A stretch of DNA of 64,000 nt, taken from an uncultured Draconibacterium sp. (GTDB lineage Bacteria > Bacteroidota > Bacteroidia > Bacteroidales > Prolixibacteraceae). The position numbers and the translations under genes were made by a program. Below the pieces are notes generated by a model, which was not told where the DNA came from, did not search any database, and was given only the letters and a program-made list of their open reading frames with translations. Numbering within the stretch: the stretch's first letter is position 1; each line of letters opens with the position of its first letter. Positions 8,946-18,013 of this stretch are shown one piece after another. Location: assembly GCF_963674925.1 (NCBI RefSeq), contig NZ_OY771647.1:1379501-1443500 (forward strand), written 5' to 3'.

Positions 8946-10248
8946 TAAAGAAGAACTCTTACAAAAGATAGCCGACAAAGAACTTACAGTTGGTGTAATT
9001 GGCCTTGGTTATGTTGGGCTGCCGCTGGCGGTATGTTTTGCTGCAAAAAAGGTAAAAGTTTTGGGTTTCGATACTTCTTCAGAAAGAATTAGTAAGATTA
9101 ATTCGGGTGATAATTATATCTCAGATGTTGATGATAATAAGCTGGCTTCGCTTGTACAACAAGAAAGATTAATTGCGACAAATGATTTTGCGCTCTTAGG
9201 CGAGTGTAATGCGATCTTTATTTGCGTTCCAACGCCGCTTGATAAATTCAAAAAGCCAGAAATGTCGTTTATTGAAAACGCCTGCAGGCAAATAGGAGCG
9301 CATTTACAGCCCGGAACATTTATTAGTTTGGAAAGCACAACGTACCCCACTACTACCGAGGAATTTGTTTTGCCTGTTCTCGAAAAAGAATCGAAGTTAA
9401 AGGAAGGAAAAGATTTCTGGTTGGCTTATTCGCCCGAGCGGGTTGATCCTGGAAACGAGGAATATTCAACGCTGAATACACCAAAAGTTTTGGGCGCAAT
9501 AAGCAACGATGGACTGGAAATCGGGAAAGCCATTTATTCAATTGCTGTTGAGGAGATTATTACGGTGAGCTCGCCTCGTATTGCCGAAATGGTAAAAATT
9601 CTGGAGAACACCTATCGTTTGGTCAATATCAGTCTGATTAACGAATTAGCGCTATTGGCCGGAAAAATGGATATTAACATTTGGGAAGTGATTGATGCTG
9701 CAGCAACAAAACCATTCGGGTTTCAGCCCTTTTATCCGGGCCCGGGAATAGGTGGGCATTGCATTCCACTCGATCCGTTTTACCTGGAGCACATTGCCCG
9801 GAAATTTAATTTCGACTTGTCGATGATTCATACAGCAGGGCACATCGATTTGCTTATGGCACACCGAATGACCGTTAAAATAACATCGGCACTCAACCGG
9901 CAAAAAAAAGCCATTAATGGCAGCAAAATTCTGTTCTTGGGTGTGGCTTACAAACCGGATATCAATGACGAGCGCGAATCGCCGGCGTTAAAAATTATGG
10001 AGGAAGTAGAAAACAAAGGAGGAGAGGTGAGTTACCACGATCCTTATATTTCTGAGGTTACTTTAGGGAGTGGGAGTCAGTTTAAATCGATTGAAATGGT
10101 AGAATCTTCATTGGCAGCTGCTGATTGTGTGGTCATTACAACTAATCATAAATCATTCGATGCCGATTTTATTGAGAAGAACTCAAAATTGATCGTCGAT
10201 CTGCGAAATGTGATAAAGGAGGCTTCGGAGAAGGTTTATAAATTATAA
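8938..10248 (+). CDS. UDP-N-acetylglucosamine 6-dehydrogenase (WbpA-like)
   Basis: NAD-dependent nucleotide-sugar dehydrogenase of 436 residues that oxidises the C6 hydroxyl of a UDP-HexNAc to the carboxylate. The Rossmann motif is GVIGLGYVGLPLA at about 19-31, followed by the acidic residue in LGFDTS. A central UDPGDH domain carries the catalytic Cys275 in IGGHCIPLDPFY, and the UDP-binding C-terminal domain contains FLGVAYKPDINDERES. Family members with this sequence type act on UDP-GlcNAc, which fits the WbpE/D/B neighbours. It overlaps the acetyltransferase stop by 8 bp. A second, WecC-like dehydrogenase at 21310 probably serves a different sugar. Confidence 0.92.
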   Translation: MSNKEELLQKIADKELTVGVIGLGYVGLPLAVCFAAKKVKVLGFDTSSERISKINSGDNYISDVDDNKLASLVQQERLIATNDFALLGECNAIFICVPTPLDKFKKPEMSFIENACRQIGAHLQPGTFISLESTTYPTTTEEFVLPVLEKESKLKEGKDFWLAYSPERVDPGNEEYSTLNTPKVLGAISNDGLEIGKAIYSIAVEEIITVSSPRIAEMVKILENTYRLVNISLINELALLAGKMDINIWEVIDAAATKPFGFQPFYPGPGIGGHCIPLDPFYLEHIARKFNFDLSMIHTAGHIDLLMAHRMTVKITSALNRQKKAINGSKILFLGVAYKPDINDERESPALKIMEEVENKGGEVSYHDPYISEVTLGSGSQFKSIEMVESSLAAADCVVITTNHKSFDADFIEKNSKLIVDLRNVIKEASEKVYKL

Positions 10249-10255
10249 TAGAGTT

Positions 10256-10322
10256 AACCGCGGAGACGCAGAGTCGCGGAGGTGTAATTTTAAAAGGAAT
10301 AACTTAGCGCCTTAGCGGTGAA
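10256..10322 (+). repeat. Dispersed 'accgcggagacgcagag' element
   Basis: Holds 'accgcggagacgcagagtcg' and then 'acttagcgccttagcggtg', phrases of a kind scattered in Bacteroidota intergenic DNA. They are related to the elements at 8334 and 62542. The GTG at 10318 that opens the longer reading frame of the next gene is part of this repeat, so it is unlikely to be a real start. Confidence 0.5.
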
Positions 10323-10329
10323 AAAGAAT

Positions 10330-11220
10330 ATGAAAAGATTTGCACTAATAGGAGCGGCAGGATTTGTGGCCGAACGACATATAAAGGCCATTAAAGAAAC
10401 CGGAAACGAACTGGTTTGTGCCATGGATACTTTTGATGTAATGGGCCGAATGGACAGCTATTTCCCAGAAGCCGAATTTTTTACTTCGGAGGAAGAACTT
10501 GTACAATTTCTTCAGCAGTCAAATGAAAACGGGAAGCCTGTAGATTACGTAAGTGTTTGTTCTCCAAACGATCTACATATAAAACACATTGAGCTGGCCC
10601 TGAAAAATGGCTGTAATGTGATTTGTGAAAAACCACTGGTAATTGATCCAACACGTCTGGAAAAAATTAAAGAATGGGAAGCTGAAAGCGGAAAAAGAGT
10701 GAATACCGTTTTGCAACTGCGTTATCACCCAACCATCCTGAAATTGAAGGAGGAAATAGAACAATCGGACAAGGACTTTTTTGATGTCGATCTGAAATAT
10801 ATCACTTCGCGGGGCAAGTGGTATTTTAAAAGCTGGAAAGGAGATGTAGAAAAATCAGGTGGAATTGCTGCCAATATTGGTATTCATTTTTTCGATATGC
10901 TTATATGGATTTTTGGGAAGGTGCAGAAAAATAACGTATCGGTTTATGAAGCGACTAAAGCATCGGGTGAGCTTATTCTTGAAAAAGCGAAAGTCAACTG
11001 GTTTTTAAGTCTGGATGCAAACGACCTGCCTGAAGTTGCAACAAAGAGCGGTAAACGAACATATCGTTCTGTAAAAGTAGCAGGCAAAGAAATTGAGTTC
11101 AGCGATGGGTTTACTGATTTGCATACGGTAACTTATCAGCAAATTCTTGCCGGGAATGGTTTTGGAGTTGAGGATGTGTGGGAGAGTCTGGATTTAATCG
11201 CGTTTGTTAGAAAAGTATAA
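10330..11220 (+). CDS. Gfo/Idh/MocA oxidoreductase (WbpB-like)
   Basis: A 296-residue cytoplasmic NAD-dependent oxidoreductase with an N-terminal Rossmann fold (RFALIGAAGFVAERH) and the family signature CEKPLVID at about 100. In the WbpB role it oxidises C3 of UDP-GlcNAcA to the 3-keto sugar, which the aminotransferase at 7228 then aminates. The ATG at 10330 is preferred; the longer frame starts at a GTG inside a repeat. It is fourth in the plus-strand block. The 3' neighbour is convergent with only 16 bp between, and no terminator hairpin is seen. Confidence 0.88.
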   Translation: MKRFALIGAAGFVAERHIKAIKETGNELVCAMDTFDVMGRMDSYFPEAEFFTSEEELVQFLQQSNENGKPVDYVSVCSPNDLHIKHIELALKNGCNVICEKPLVIDPTRLEKIKEWEAESGKRVNTVLQLRYHPTILKLKEEIEQSDKDFFDVDLKYITSRGKWYFKSWKGDVEKSGGIAANIGIHFFDMLIWIFGKVQKNNVSVYEATKASGELILEKAKVNWFLSLDANDLPEVATKSGKRTYRSVKVAGKEIEFSDGFTDLHTVTYQQILAGNGFGVEDVWESLDLIAFVRKV

Positions 11221-11236
11221 GGTAATTACTGGTGTA

Positions 11237-12028
11237 TTAATCCATATCTTTTGCGCTCAATAAATAATAAGCACAAGTGGTAAAAAAGTTCCGAAGTACA
11301 GGGATGTCTGCAAGGACCTTATTTTGTTTTCGTGGCTGAAGTTTAAACTTCACTTCGTAGTTAGGATTTATAAAAAACAATGTTTTATCTCTAATCTCGA
11401 AGTTATTTGTTTTTATAATGGCCTGAAAACGTTCAATGGAAATGCCTGTTTCCTTTATTTCTAAAAGTTCATTGATTCTTGATTCAGGTTCTCCAAAAAG
11501 TTTCAAAACTCCTTTGTATAAGGGTATGGGCAGCAGGTGGAAATACGGCATTTTTGAAAGAATCCGGTTCTGGCAAATCTGCTGATGGCCTCCAAATGGA
11601 TTTTGCCAGGGCGGGAAACCAAAGAAAACAATGGTTTCGGCATGAAAGAAACATTTGAAATAGGACATAAAATATTCCTGATTAGGGATGTGTTCAATCA
11701 CATCGCGAAGAATGATCAGATCAAATTTGCCCAAATCATTTCGGTTGTAGATGTTATCGGCAATAAGCGTCAGGTTTGCCACGTTTTTATGCGTTGAATA
11801 AAATTCCTTTCCCTTATCGATCTTCCCTTTCGACAGGTCAATACCGGTTACCTTACAGCCCATATCCACAAAAGGAAGGAGGTTACCTCCCTCACCACAT
11901 CCGATTTCCAGAACCGTTGATTCGGTGCCAGGTTGCAGCAGCTTTTTAATATAGGGGATAACATATTTCCTGGTGGTGTATGCTTGCTCGTTAAAGTACT
12001 GCCATTTATCTCTGTGTCGTTTCTGCAT
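11237..12028 (-). CDS. Class I SAM-dependent methyltransferase
   Basis: A 263-residue methyltransferase. Motif I is VLEIGCGEGGNLLPF at about 40-54, the acidic residue binding the SAM ribose is in VTGIDLSKGK, and LIILRDVIEHIP is the post-motif that often precedes the catalytic site. The C-terminal half has no recognised domain. Its location suggests methylation of a polysaccharide sugar or a lipid-linked intermediate, but the substrate is unknown. Its start overlaps the end of the YfhO-type gene by 23 bp, so the two are co-transcribed. Confidence 0.85.
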   Translation of the reverse strand: MQKRHRDKWQYFNEQAYTTRKYVIPYIKKLLQPGTESTVLEIGCGEGGNLLPFVDMGCKVTGIDLSKGKIDKGKEFYSTHKNVANLTLIADNIYNRNDLGKFDLIILRDVIEHIPNQEYFMSYFKCFFHAETIVFFGFPPWQNPFGGHQQICQNRILSKMPYFHLLPIPLYKGVLKLFGEPESRINELLEIKETGISIERFQAIIKTNNFEIRDKTLFFINPNYEVKFKLQPRKQNKVLADIPVLRNFFTTCAYYLLSAKDMD

Positions 12029-14510
12029 GTTTTTGAGGCTTGGTTAACAGCCCTCCGTTATTTTTTATTGTTATTCCTAGATAGGCGAGAACCAGGAGTA
12101 TAAAAACAATGGAACTGGCATACGATATTTTAGTTCCTAAAAAGTAGGATTGTGGCTCGAATTTAAACTCGATGATGTGTTCACCTGCCGGAACCGACAT
12201 GGCCCTCAATACATAATTAACCCTGAAATAGGGAGCTTCTTTGCCATCTATATACGCATTCCAGCCTTTGTCGTAATACACCTCGGAGAATATGGTTAGT
12301 TGCTCGGAGTTGGAGTTAAAGACATATTTCAGGTAATTCGGATCACTAACCTGCAACTCAATGCTTCCGTTTTTCTGATAGGTTTTGCCCGAAACATATT
12401 GTTCAAATCGTTGATCGATTACAACCTGATCAGCAGGATTGATTTCGCTTAATGCATCAATTTCAGCATCGGCGTTTTCAACCAGCTCATAGTTGTTCAC
12501 AAACCAGGCGTTGCCCAATGGTGCCGGATCTTTTACCGGTGCTCCGTTCGGGTTTATTATCAGGTGTTTGGTATTCAGCATTTTTAGCGCAGGAGTGCTA
12601 TCAAACAGCATGCTGACTTGATCGGGAGCCAGGCCATTGTTCAGCATTCTGCTCATACTTTGAATCTCAGGTGAGATGTGGAAATCAATTAATTCCTGGT
12701 AACGCTTTAGTTTTGCGGCATGGTATCCGCCAATGGATTTGTGGAAGTACGAGGTAGATGCATCGGTAAACGGATTCACGGTCAGGTTCAGCACCCGATA
12801 GGAAAGGGCGTCATCCTGAAGAATCATTTCATCTGCTTTCGAAAGCGTATACGGATTATTCATTTGCCGTTTGGCCACAAAGCTGTCGTTATTCAGGTAG
12901 CGTTTGTTGGTAGGCCACATATCAGCCATTATTAAAACAATCCATAATGCCAGTGCATATTCTGCCTTTAATTTCTTTTTCCAGAAAGCCCATAAAACAC
13001 CGGCTGCCAGTGCAACAAAAATAAAGGTTCGGAACGCATCTTTTTGCAGCACCATTTTCCGGTCGGCTTGCAGGGCATCTAAAAGTTGTTCCGGCCAGCC
13101 GGCTTGCAACAGACGAGCATCGGAAGCAGCTGTGAAATCACCTGCCAGCCCGGGTATAACTGCAAACACAAGGGCTAAACCACCGGCAATTGCAAAAGAA
13201 TACAGTAGCGCCTTATTAAAAATTTTGTCTGAAACTTCACGTTTATAAACCTTTGATATAGCCAGTGCCCCCATAAAAGCCATGGCAAATTGCTGTATAA
13301 CGATAATGTTTTTTACATCGCGGAACTTATTGTAAAGTGGAAAGTAATCGATCATCAGGTTCGACAGCGAAGGGAAATATTTTCCTAATGAAAGCGCAAA
13401 TGAAACCACAACCGTTGCAACAATCCACCATTTGTCTTTTCCCTGAACGATGAATAATCCAAATACAAACAAAAAACAAAGAACAGCTCCAAAATAGAAT
13501 GGTCCGCCGGCAATGGGTTGACTGCCCCAGTACAAAGGCAGATTATTGGCAATACGTAAGGCATTTTGTTTGTTTTGTCCGTGGGCGAGTAAATCATAAA
13601 CCTGCGATTTCTCTCCCAAAGGTTCCGACATGCTGCCACCTTTAAGACGAGGAATAAAAGCTGTAAGAGCTTCACCCACATCGTAGCTGTAATCCAGTAT
13701 ATAATCGCGGTCTAAACCATCCGATTTTTTATGCAGATCGCTGGTCAGTTCCGATTTTCCACGTATCGTATCTTTACTATATTCGTAGATAGGCCATAAA
13801 GTAGAAATGTTCATTCCAATGGCCAGCACAGCAGCAGCAGCCAGTATTCCTGAGCTTTTCAGAAAGGGTATGATCGCTTTTTCGCGTATGGCATAAATAA
13901 AATATACAATAGCGATGATCAGTACCATAATGCCCGCATAATAAGTCATTTGCAGGTGGTTGGCAGCAATCATCCACGAAAGGGCAAGGGTGCTGATAAG
14001 TGCTCCGGCCAAACGTTTATTTTTATAAGCCAGAATAATTCCTGCAATTAATAACGATATATAAGTGATGGTCAGACTTTTACTGTTGTGCCCGGCTTCG
14101 AATACCACAAAAAAGAAAGAGGTAAAGCCATAAGCCAATGCCCCTGCCAAACTGAGCCAGGGATTTACACCGAGCAAAACTAACATCAGGTAAAACAAAC
14201 TTAAAAAGAGCAGGTGATAACTCACCGGTCGGGGAATTTTTAAAATAACATCGATTATCTTTTTGCTAAGGTTGCCTTTATATATGGTTGTTATTAGATA
14301 GGTAGGCATCCCCGAGAACATTGTGCTGGTCCAGAATGTATTTTCTCCGGTTTCTTTTTTGAAATCAACAATCTCTTTCGACATCCCTTTATAATGGATA
14401 ATGTCGGATTGTTGTACAACTTTACCTTCAAAAACCGGTGCAAAGTATATTGCAGAGGTTATAAAAAGTAAAACTACCGGAAGAATGTAACTAACAATTT
14501 TTTTATTCAT
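12006..14510 (-). CDS. YfhO-family polytopic membrane protein
   Basis: A membrane protein of about 834 residues with roughly 12 hydrophobic helices in its first 560 residues and a soluble, probably extracytoplasmic, C-terminal domain, then a last helix near 800. Family signatures include the early FAPVFEGKVVQQSDIIHYKGM segment and the C-terminal FSEVYYDKGWNAYIDGKE. The fold resembles GT-C glycosyltransferases. Characterised members glycosylate cell-surface polymers using a lipid-linked sugar, so a role in decorating the polysaccharide is plausible but inferred. The ATG at 14510 (MNKKIVSYILP) is chosen over one 18 codons upstream because the extra residues look like leader. The gene is divergent from the flippase. 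Confidence 0.88.
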   Translation of the reverse strand: MNKKIVSYILPVVLLFITSAIYFAPVFEGKVVQQSDIIHYKGMSKEIVDFKKETGENTFWTSTMFSGMPTYLITTIYKGNLSKKIIDVILKIPRPVSYHLLFLSLFYLMLVLLGVNPWLSLAGALAYGFTSFFFVVFEAGHNSKSLTITYISLLIAGIILAYKNKRLAGALISTLALSWMIAANHLQMTYYAGIMVLIIAIVYFIYAIREKAIIPFLKSSGILAAAAVLAIGMNISTLWPIYEYSKDTIRGKSELTSDLHKKSDGLDRDYILDYSYDVGEALTAFIPRLKGGSMSEPLGEKSQVYDLLAHGQNKQNALRIANNLPLYWGSQPIAGGPFYFGAVLCFLFVFGLFIVQGKDKWWIVATVVVSFALSLGKYFPSLSNLMIDYFPLYNKFRDVKNIIVIQQFAMAFMGALAISKVYKREVSDKIFNKALLYSFAIAGGLALVFAVIPGLAGDFTAASDARLLQAGWPEQLLDALQADRKMVLQKDAFRTFIFVALAAGVLWAFWKKKLKAEYALALWIVLIMADMWPTNKRYLNNDSFVAKRQMNNPYTLSKADEMILQDDALSYRVLNLTVNPFTDASTSYFHKSIGGYHAAKLKRYQELIDFHISPEIQSMSRMLNNGLAPDQVSMLFDSTPALKMLNTKHLIINPNGAPVKDPAPLGNAWFVNNYELVENADAEIDALSEINPADQVVIDQRFEQYVSGKTYQKNGSIELQVSDPNYLKYVFNSNSEQLTIFSEVYYDKGWNAYIDGKEAPYFRVNYVLRAMSVPAGEHIIEFKFEPQSYFLGTKISYASSIVFILLVLAYLGITIKNNGGLLTKPQKHAETTQR

Positions 14511-14711
14511 TGAGACGGGTATTTGATTGTAGAGCAAATATAACCATTGAAATGAGTACAACAATATTTTTACCGCTGCATCAAGTTATTATCTCGCATT
14601 ATCGGTTCAGACATAAATGGTGAGTTATTTTCTATTTTCAATAGTGGACGCTAATGCCAGGACTTTTATTCGAATTGCTTTTACTATTTTTGAAAGCTCT
14701 ATACTTACCTA

Positions 14712-16193
14712 ATGGGAATTATAATAAAACAATCGATTAAAGGGGCAATCTGGTCGTATTTAGGCGTAGGAGTTGGGTTTGTCACCACTGCTTATTTGTA
14801 TCCGAATTATCTGACACCGGAAATTGTGGGTTTGTTTGCATTGTTAACGGCTTGGTCTGGCTTGTTTGCACAGTTTTCAGCTTTGGGATTTCATGGCATA
14901 ACCGCCCGTTTATTTCCGCGTTTCCGCAATAAAGAGAATGGACATAACGGTTTTCTGTTTATTGCTTTTCTGTTTATGCTCACCGGCTTTGTTTTATTCC
15001 TAGTTGCTTTTTTATTTTTACGGCCCTGGCTTGTTGAAAGCAATCTGGAAAAATCGACAATGTTTGCCGACTATATTGATTTGCTCGTGCCTTTAACCTT
15101 CTTAGCACTGCTTTTTTCAGTTCTCGATGGTTTTAATAAAATGTTGTATGATGCCGTTTTAGGGGCATTTTTGACAGAGTTTGTGCAGCGAGTCTCCATT
15201 TTACTGATACTCTTTTTATACATCATCGGGTGGTTGACCCCACATGGATTGATCTTGTCTTATGCGGGAGCTATAGGCTTGAAAGGAGCTTTTTTCTTTT
15301 TCTTCCTTTTGTTTAGGAAAGAACTCAACTTTCGGCCACAACTCAGATTTGTGGATAAAAACCTGACACGTGAGATGCTAAGTGTAGCTGTTTACAGTAT
15401 CTTAACCGGCATTGGAGGCAGCATTGTTTTTCAAATTGATAAAATTGTTATCAACCAGGTAATGGGATTGAATGCTACCGGAGTATATACGATTGCTTTC
15501 TTTTTTGGTACTTTGGTTATAATTCCTTCTCGTACGTTATTGAAGATTTCATCAACGGTCATAGCGGAAGCATGGAAAAGAGATGATATTAACGCGATTA
15601 ATGAGAATTACCATAAAAGTTGCTTAAATCAATTCATCATTGCTGCTTTTTTATTTGGTGGAATATGGATTAACATCGATAATATCTTGATAATCCTTGG
15701 GCCGCAATATTATTCTGGGAAGTGGGTTATATTCTTTATAGGCTTAGGTTTTCTAATTGATATGGCTACAGGGACTAATGGTATAGTTATTATCTTATCG
15801 AAATATTATAAGGTATCTCTTTTATTTTTGTTGGTAATGCTAACTACAGTGTTTTTATCGATGTATTTATTGATTCCGATGTGGGGAATTACTGGAGCGG
15901 CCATTGCAATTGCAATCGCTTTTCTTGTAAATAATTTCATGCGTTGGCTATTCCTAAAGGTGAAATTTAAAATGCAACCATTTTCTTTCGTCTTTATTAA
16001 AGTTCTGTTAGTATTTTTTGTTGCATACTTAATTTCAATGCTAATACCATCTCTTTCTCTTATAATGGATATATTTGTTCGAAGTTCTGTTTTCACAATT
16101 ATATTCGGACTCCTCAGCTACTTTTTAAATGTTTCTAAAGAAATTAACAATATACTGCATGTTATATTGAACAGGATTAACTTTAAAAACTAA
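14712..16193 (+). CDS. Polysaccharide flippase (Wzx/oligosaccharide flippase family)
   Basis: A 493-residue inner-membrane protein with about 12-14 hydrophobic segments. The N-terminal IKQSIKGAIWSYLGVGVGFVTTAYLYPNYL is like the MATE/MOP-superfamily polysaccharide exporters, and FQIDKIVINQVMGLNATGVYTIAF is a repeat-two signature. It probably turns over undecaprenyl-PP-linked repeat units made by the surrounding genes. It starts a plus-strand block that runs to 19097, becoming richer in A+T from about 15700 onward. No Wzy polymerase is seen beside it. Confidence 0.88.
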   Translation: MGIIIKQSIKGAIWSYLGVGVGFVTTAYLYPNYLTPEIVGLFALLTAWSGLFAQFSALGFHGITARLFPRFRNKENGHNGFLFIAFLFMLTGFVLFLVAFLFLRPWLVESNLEKSTMFADYIDLLVPLTFLALLFSVLDGFNKMLYDAVLGAFLTEFVQRVSILLILFLYIIGWLTPHGLILSYAGAIGLKGAFFFFFLLFRKELNFRPQLRFVDKNLTREMLSVAVYSILTGIGGSIVFQIDKIVINQVMGLNATGVYTIAFFFGTLVIIPSRTLLKISSTVIAEAWKRDDINAINENYHKSCLNQFIIAAFLFGGIWINIDNILIILGPQYYSGKWVIFFIGLGFLIDMATGTNGIVIILSKYYKVSLLFLLVMLTTVFLSMYLLIPMWGITGAAIAIAIAFLVNNFMRWLFLKVKFKMQPFSFVFIKVLLVFFVAYLISMLIPSLSLIMDIFVRSSVFTIIFGLLSYFLNVSKEINNILHVILNRINFKN

Positions 16194-16274
16194 TTTCAGC
16201 AATTAAAATTTGAAAAAAGTTATTTGAACGGACCAACGTTATAATTGTTAGATAAAACTAAGAGAATTAAGCAA

Positions 16275-17054
16275 ATGAAATGTATTTATAGCCTTTTTTT
16301 GAGATGGAAGCACGTTTTCGTTTCGCGTTTATACCAAAAAAGAATAAATGATGGTACGGTATCAGAACAGGAAGAAATATATGATGATAGTTTCTACCGA
16401 AAATTTTCAACTCAACAGAAAATAGAAAATTCACATATCATCTTTCCTATTATTGAAGAATACATACCTATTAAAAGAGTTATTGATGTTGGATGTGGCG
16501 TAGGAGCGTGGTCTAAATATTTCTGCGATAAAAATGTTTATGTTAAAGGCTATGATTTTGATTGGGTGCCGGAACAGTACATGGCGGTTCCAAAGGACGG
16601 ATATTTTGTTTCATGCGATTTGAATGAAAGGTTGGTTGCGTCAGAAAAGTTTGATTTGGTCATTAATCTTGAGGTTGCTGAGCATTTGAAACCCGAAAGA
16701 GCAGAAACTTTAATTGAAGACCTGGCTAAGTTGGGTGATGTTGTTCTTTTCTCTGCCGCAATACCATATCAAGGAGGAGATGGGCATCTAAATGAACAGT
16801 TCCCAGAATATTGGGGGAAGTTATTTGCACAAAATAATATGTCACCGATCGACATTATTCGCCCCAAAATCTGGAGAAACGAAAATATTGCGCAAACATG
16901 GGTAAAGCAAAACCTAATTTTATTTGTCAGGAATGAACTTGTAGATAAATTCCCGAAAGAATTTCATGCAGATCCTAATTGTTTAACAAGGTTGTTTTTT
17001 TTGAGATTCTTGAAGATCAGAAAGCGAATTAAAAGCTGGAGGCTAATTTTATGA
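16275..17054 (+). CDS. Class I SAM-dependent methyltransferase
   Basis: A protein of about 259 residues. The SAM-binding motif is VIDVGCGVGAWSKYF, the acidic residue lies in VKGYDFDWVP, and DLVINLEVAEHLKPE resembles the motif II/III region of class I enzymes. AAIPYQGGDGHLNEQFPEYW follows. Similar proteins occur in capsule and O-antigen loci, but the acceptor is unknown. The ATG at 16275 is preferred over a TTG ten codons upstream. The stop overlaps the next gene's start as ATGA, indicating translational coupling. The region is AT-rich compared with the flanks, as is common for exchanged polysaccharide genes. Confidence 0.82.
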   Translation: MKCIYSLFLRWKHVFVSRLYQKRINDGTVSEQEEIYDDSFYRKFSTQQKIENSHIIFPIIEEYIPIKRVIDVGCGVGAWSKYFCDKNVYVKGYDFDWVPEQYMAVPKDGYFVSCDLNERLVASEKFDLVINLEVAEHLKPERAETLIEDLAKLGDVVLFSAAIPYQGGDGHLNEQFPEYWGKLFAQNNMSPIDIIRPKIWRNENIAQTWVKQNLILFVRNELVDKFPKEFHADPNCLTRLFFLRFLKIRKRIKSWRLIL

Positions 17055-18013
17055 TGAGGAATATCTTTATAGGAACTTACATCGAGAAACTTTGGATTTA
17101 TAAATTTGTGTTTGCGGGATACAGTAAGTTGAAGTTTTTATACCGTGATTACCTGATTTCAGATAGAAAAGCTATTACAATTAGATTCCGAAGGGCGTTT
17201 GGTTACACTTTAGACATAGAGAATCCACAAACACTAAATGAGAAAATCCAGTGGTTAAAGCTGTATGACAGGACAAATCTTCATACTCGCTGCGCCGATA
17301 AATATAAGGTGCGTGAGTATGTTAAAAGTAAAATTGGTGAATCGTATCTGGTTCCTTTAGTATTTGAGACCAAAAATGTAAGAGATTTGATACCGGATAA
17401 CTTCCCTGATTATCCCGTTATTATAAAAACAAACCATGATAGTTCGGGAGGAGTTATTGTTCGTAATAAAGCTGAGACAGATTGGAAAAGACTTCAAAAA
17501 CACTTCAATAAATTACTGAAAAGCAATTATTACTACAAAAGTAATGAGTGGCAGTACAAAAACATTGAACGACGATTGGTCGTAGAGAAACTATTGGTGC
17601 GTAAAGATGGAGGAGTGCCATATGATTATAAAGTGCACTGTTTTAACAATAAGGCTATAACCATACAGGTTGACATTGATAGAAGTGGAGAGCACAAGCG
17701 TAACTGGTATTCTTCCAGTTGGAAACGAGAACCTTTTTGGTGGTCATCACTTAAGTCAGGTGGAAGAAGAACAGACCCTGCGAAGTGGGACGTTGATAAG
17801 CCTGAATGTTTGCCGGAGTTAATTCGTCTCTCTGAAATACTGTCTCAGGAATTTATTTATGTTAGGGCGGATTGGTACATTGTCGATAATTGGATTTATT
17901 TTGGAGAACTTTCTTTTCATCACGATGGGGGACTTCATCCTATTTGGCCTAAAGAATGGGACTACAAATTAGGTCAGTTATTAAAATTACCGATAGATGA
18001 ATCAAGGGATTAA
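17051..18013 (+). CDS. TupA-like ATP-grasp protein of a polysaccharide locus
   Basis: A 320-residue protein with the pattern of the TupA-type ATP-grasp family. TLNEKIQWLKLYDRT and the following CADKYKVREYV form the N-terminal recognition region. VIIKTNHDSSGGVIV is the nucleotide-binding Lys/Gly-rich segment. VEKLLVRKDGGVPYDYKVHCFNN and VRADWYIVDNWIYFGELSFHHDGG supply the metal-binding acidic residues. TupA itself takes part in teichuronopeptide synthesis, so ligation of an amino acid or similar group to a sugar acid is possible. That would suit a polymer rich in uronic acids, but it is inference. It overlaps both neighbours (4 bp and 17 bp). Confidence 0.82.
   Translation: MMRNIFIGTYIEKLWIYKFVFAGYSKLKFLYRDYLISDRKAITIRFRRAFGYTLDIENPQTLNEKIQWLKLYDRTNLHTRCADKYKVREYVKSKIGESYLVPLVFETKNVRDLIPDNFPDYPVIIKTNHDSSGGVIVRNKAETDWKRLQKHFNKLLKSNYYYKSNEWQYKNIERRLVVEKLLVRKDGGVPYDYKVHCFNNKAITIQVDIDRSGEHKRNWYSSSWKREPFWWSSLKSGGRRTDPAKWDVDKPECLPELIRLSEILSQEFIYVRADWYIVDNWIYFGELSFHHDGGLHPIWPKEWDYKLGQLLKLPIDESRD

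Noticed and set aside
10318..10329. GTG start for the WbpB-like gene
   Set aside because: The GTG is part of a dispersed repeat; the ATG at 10330 gives the normal N-terminus.
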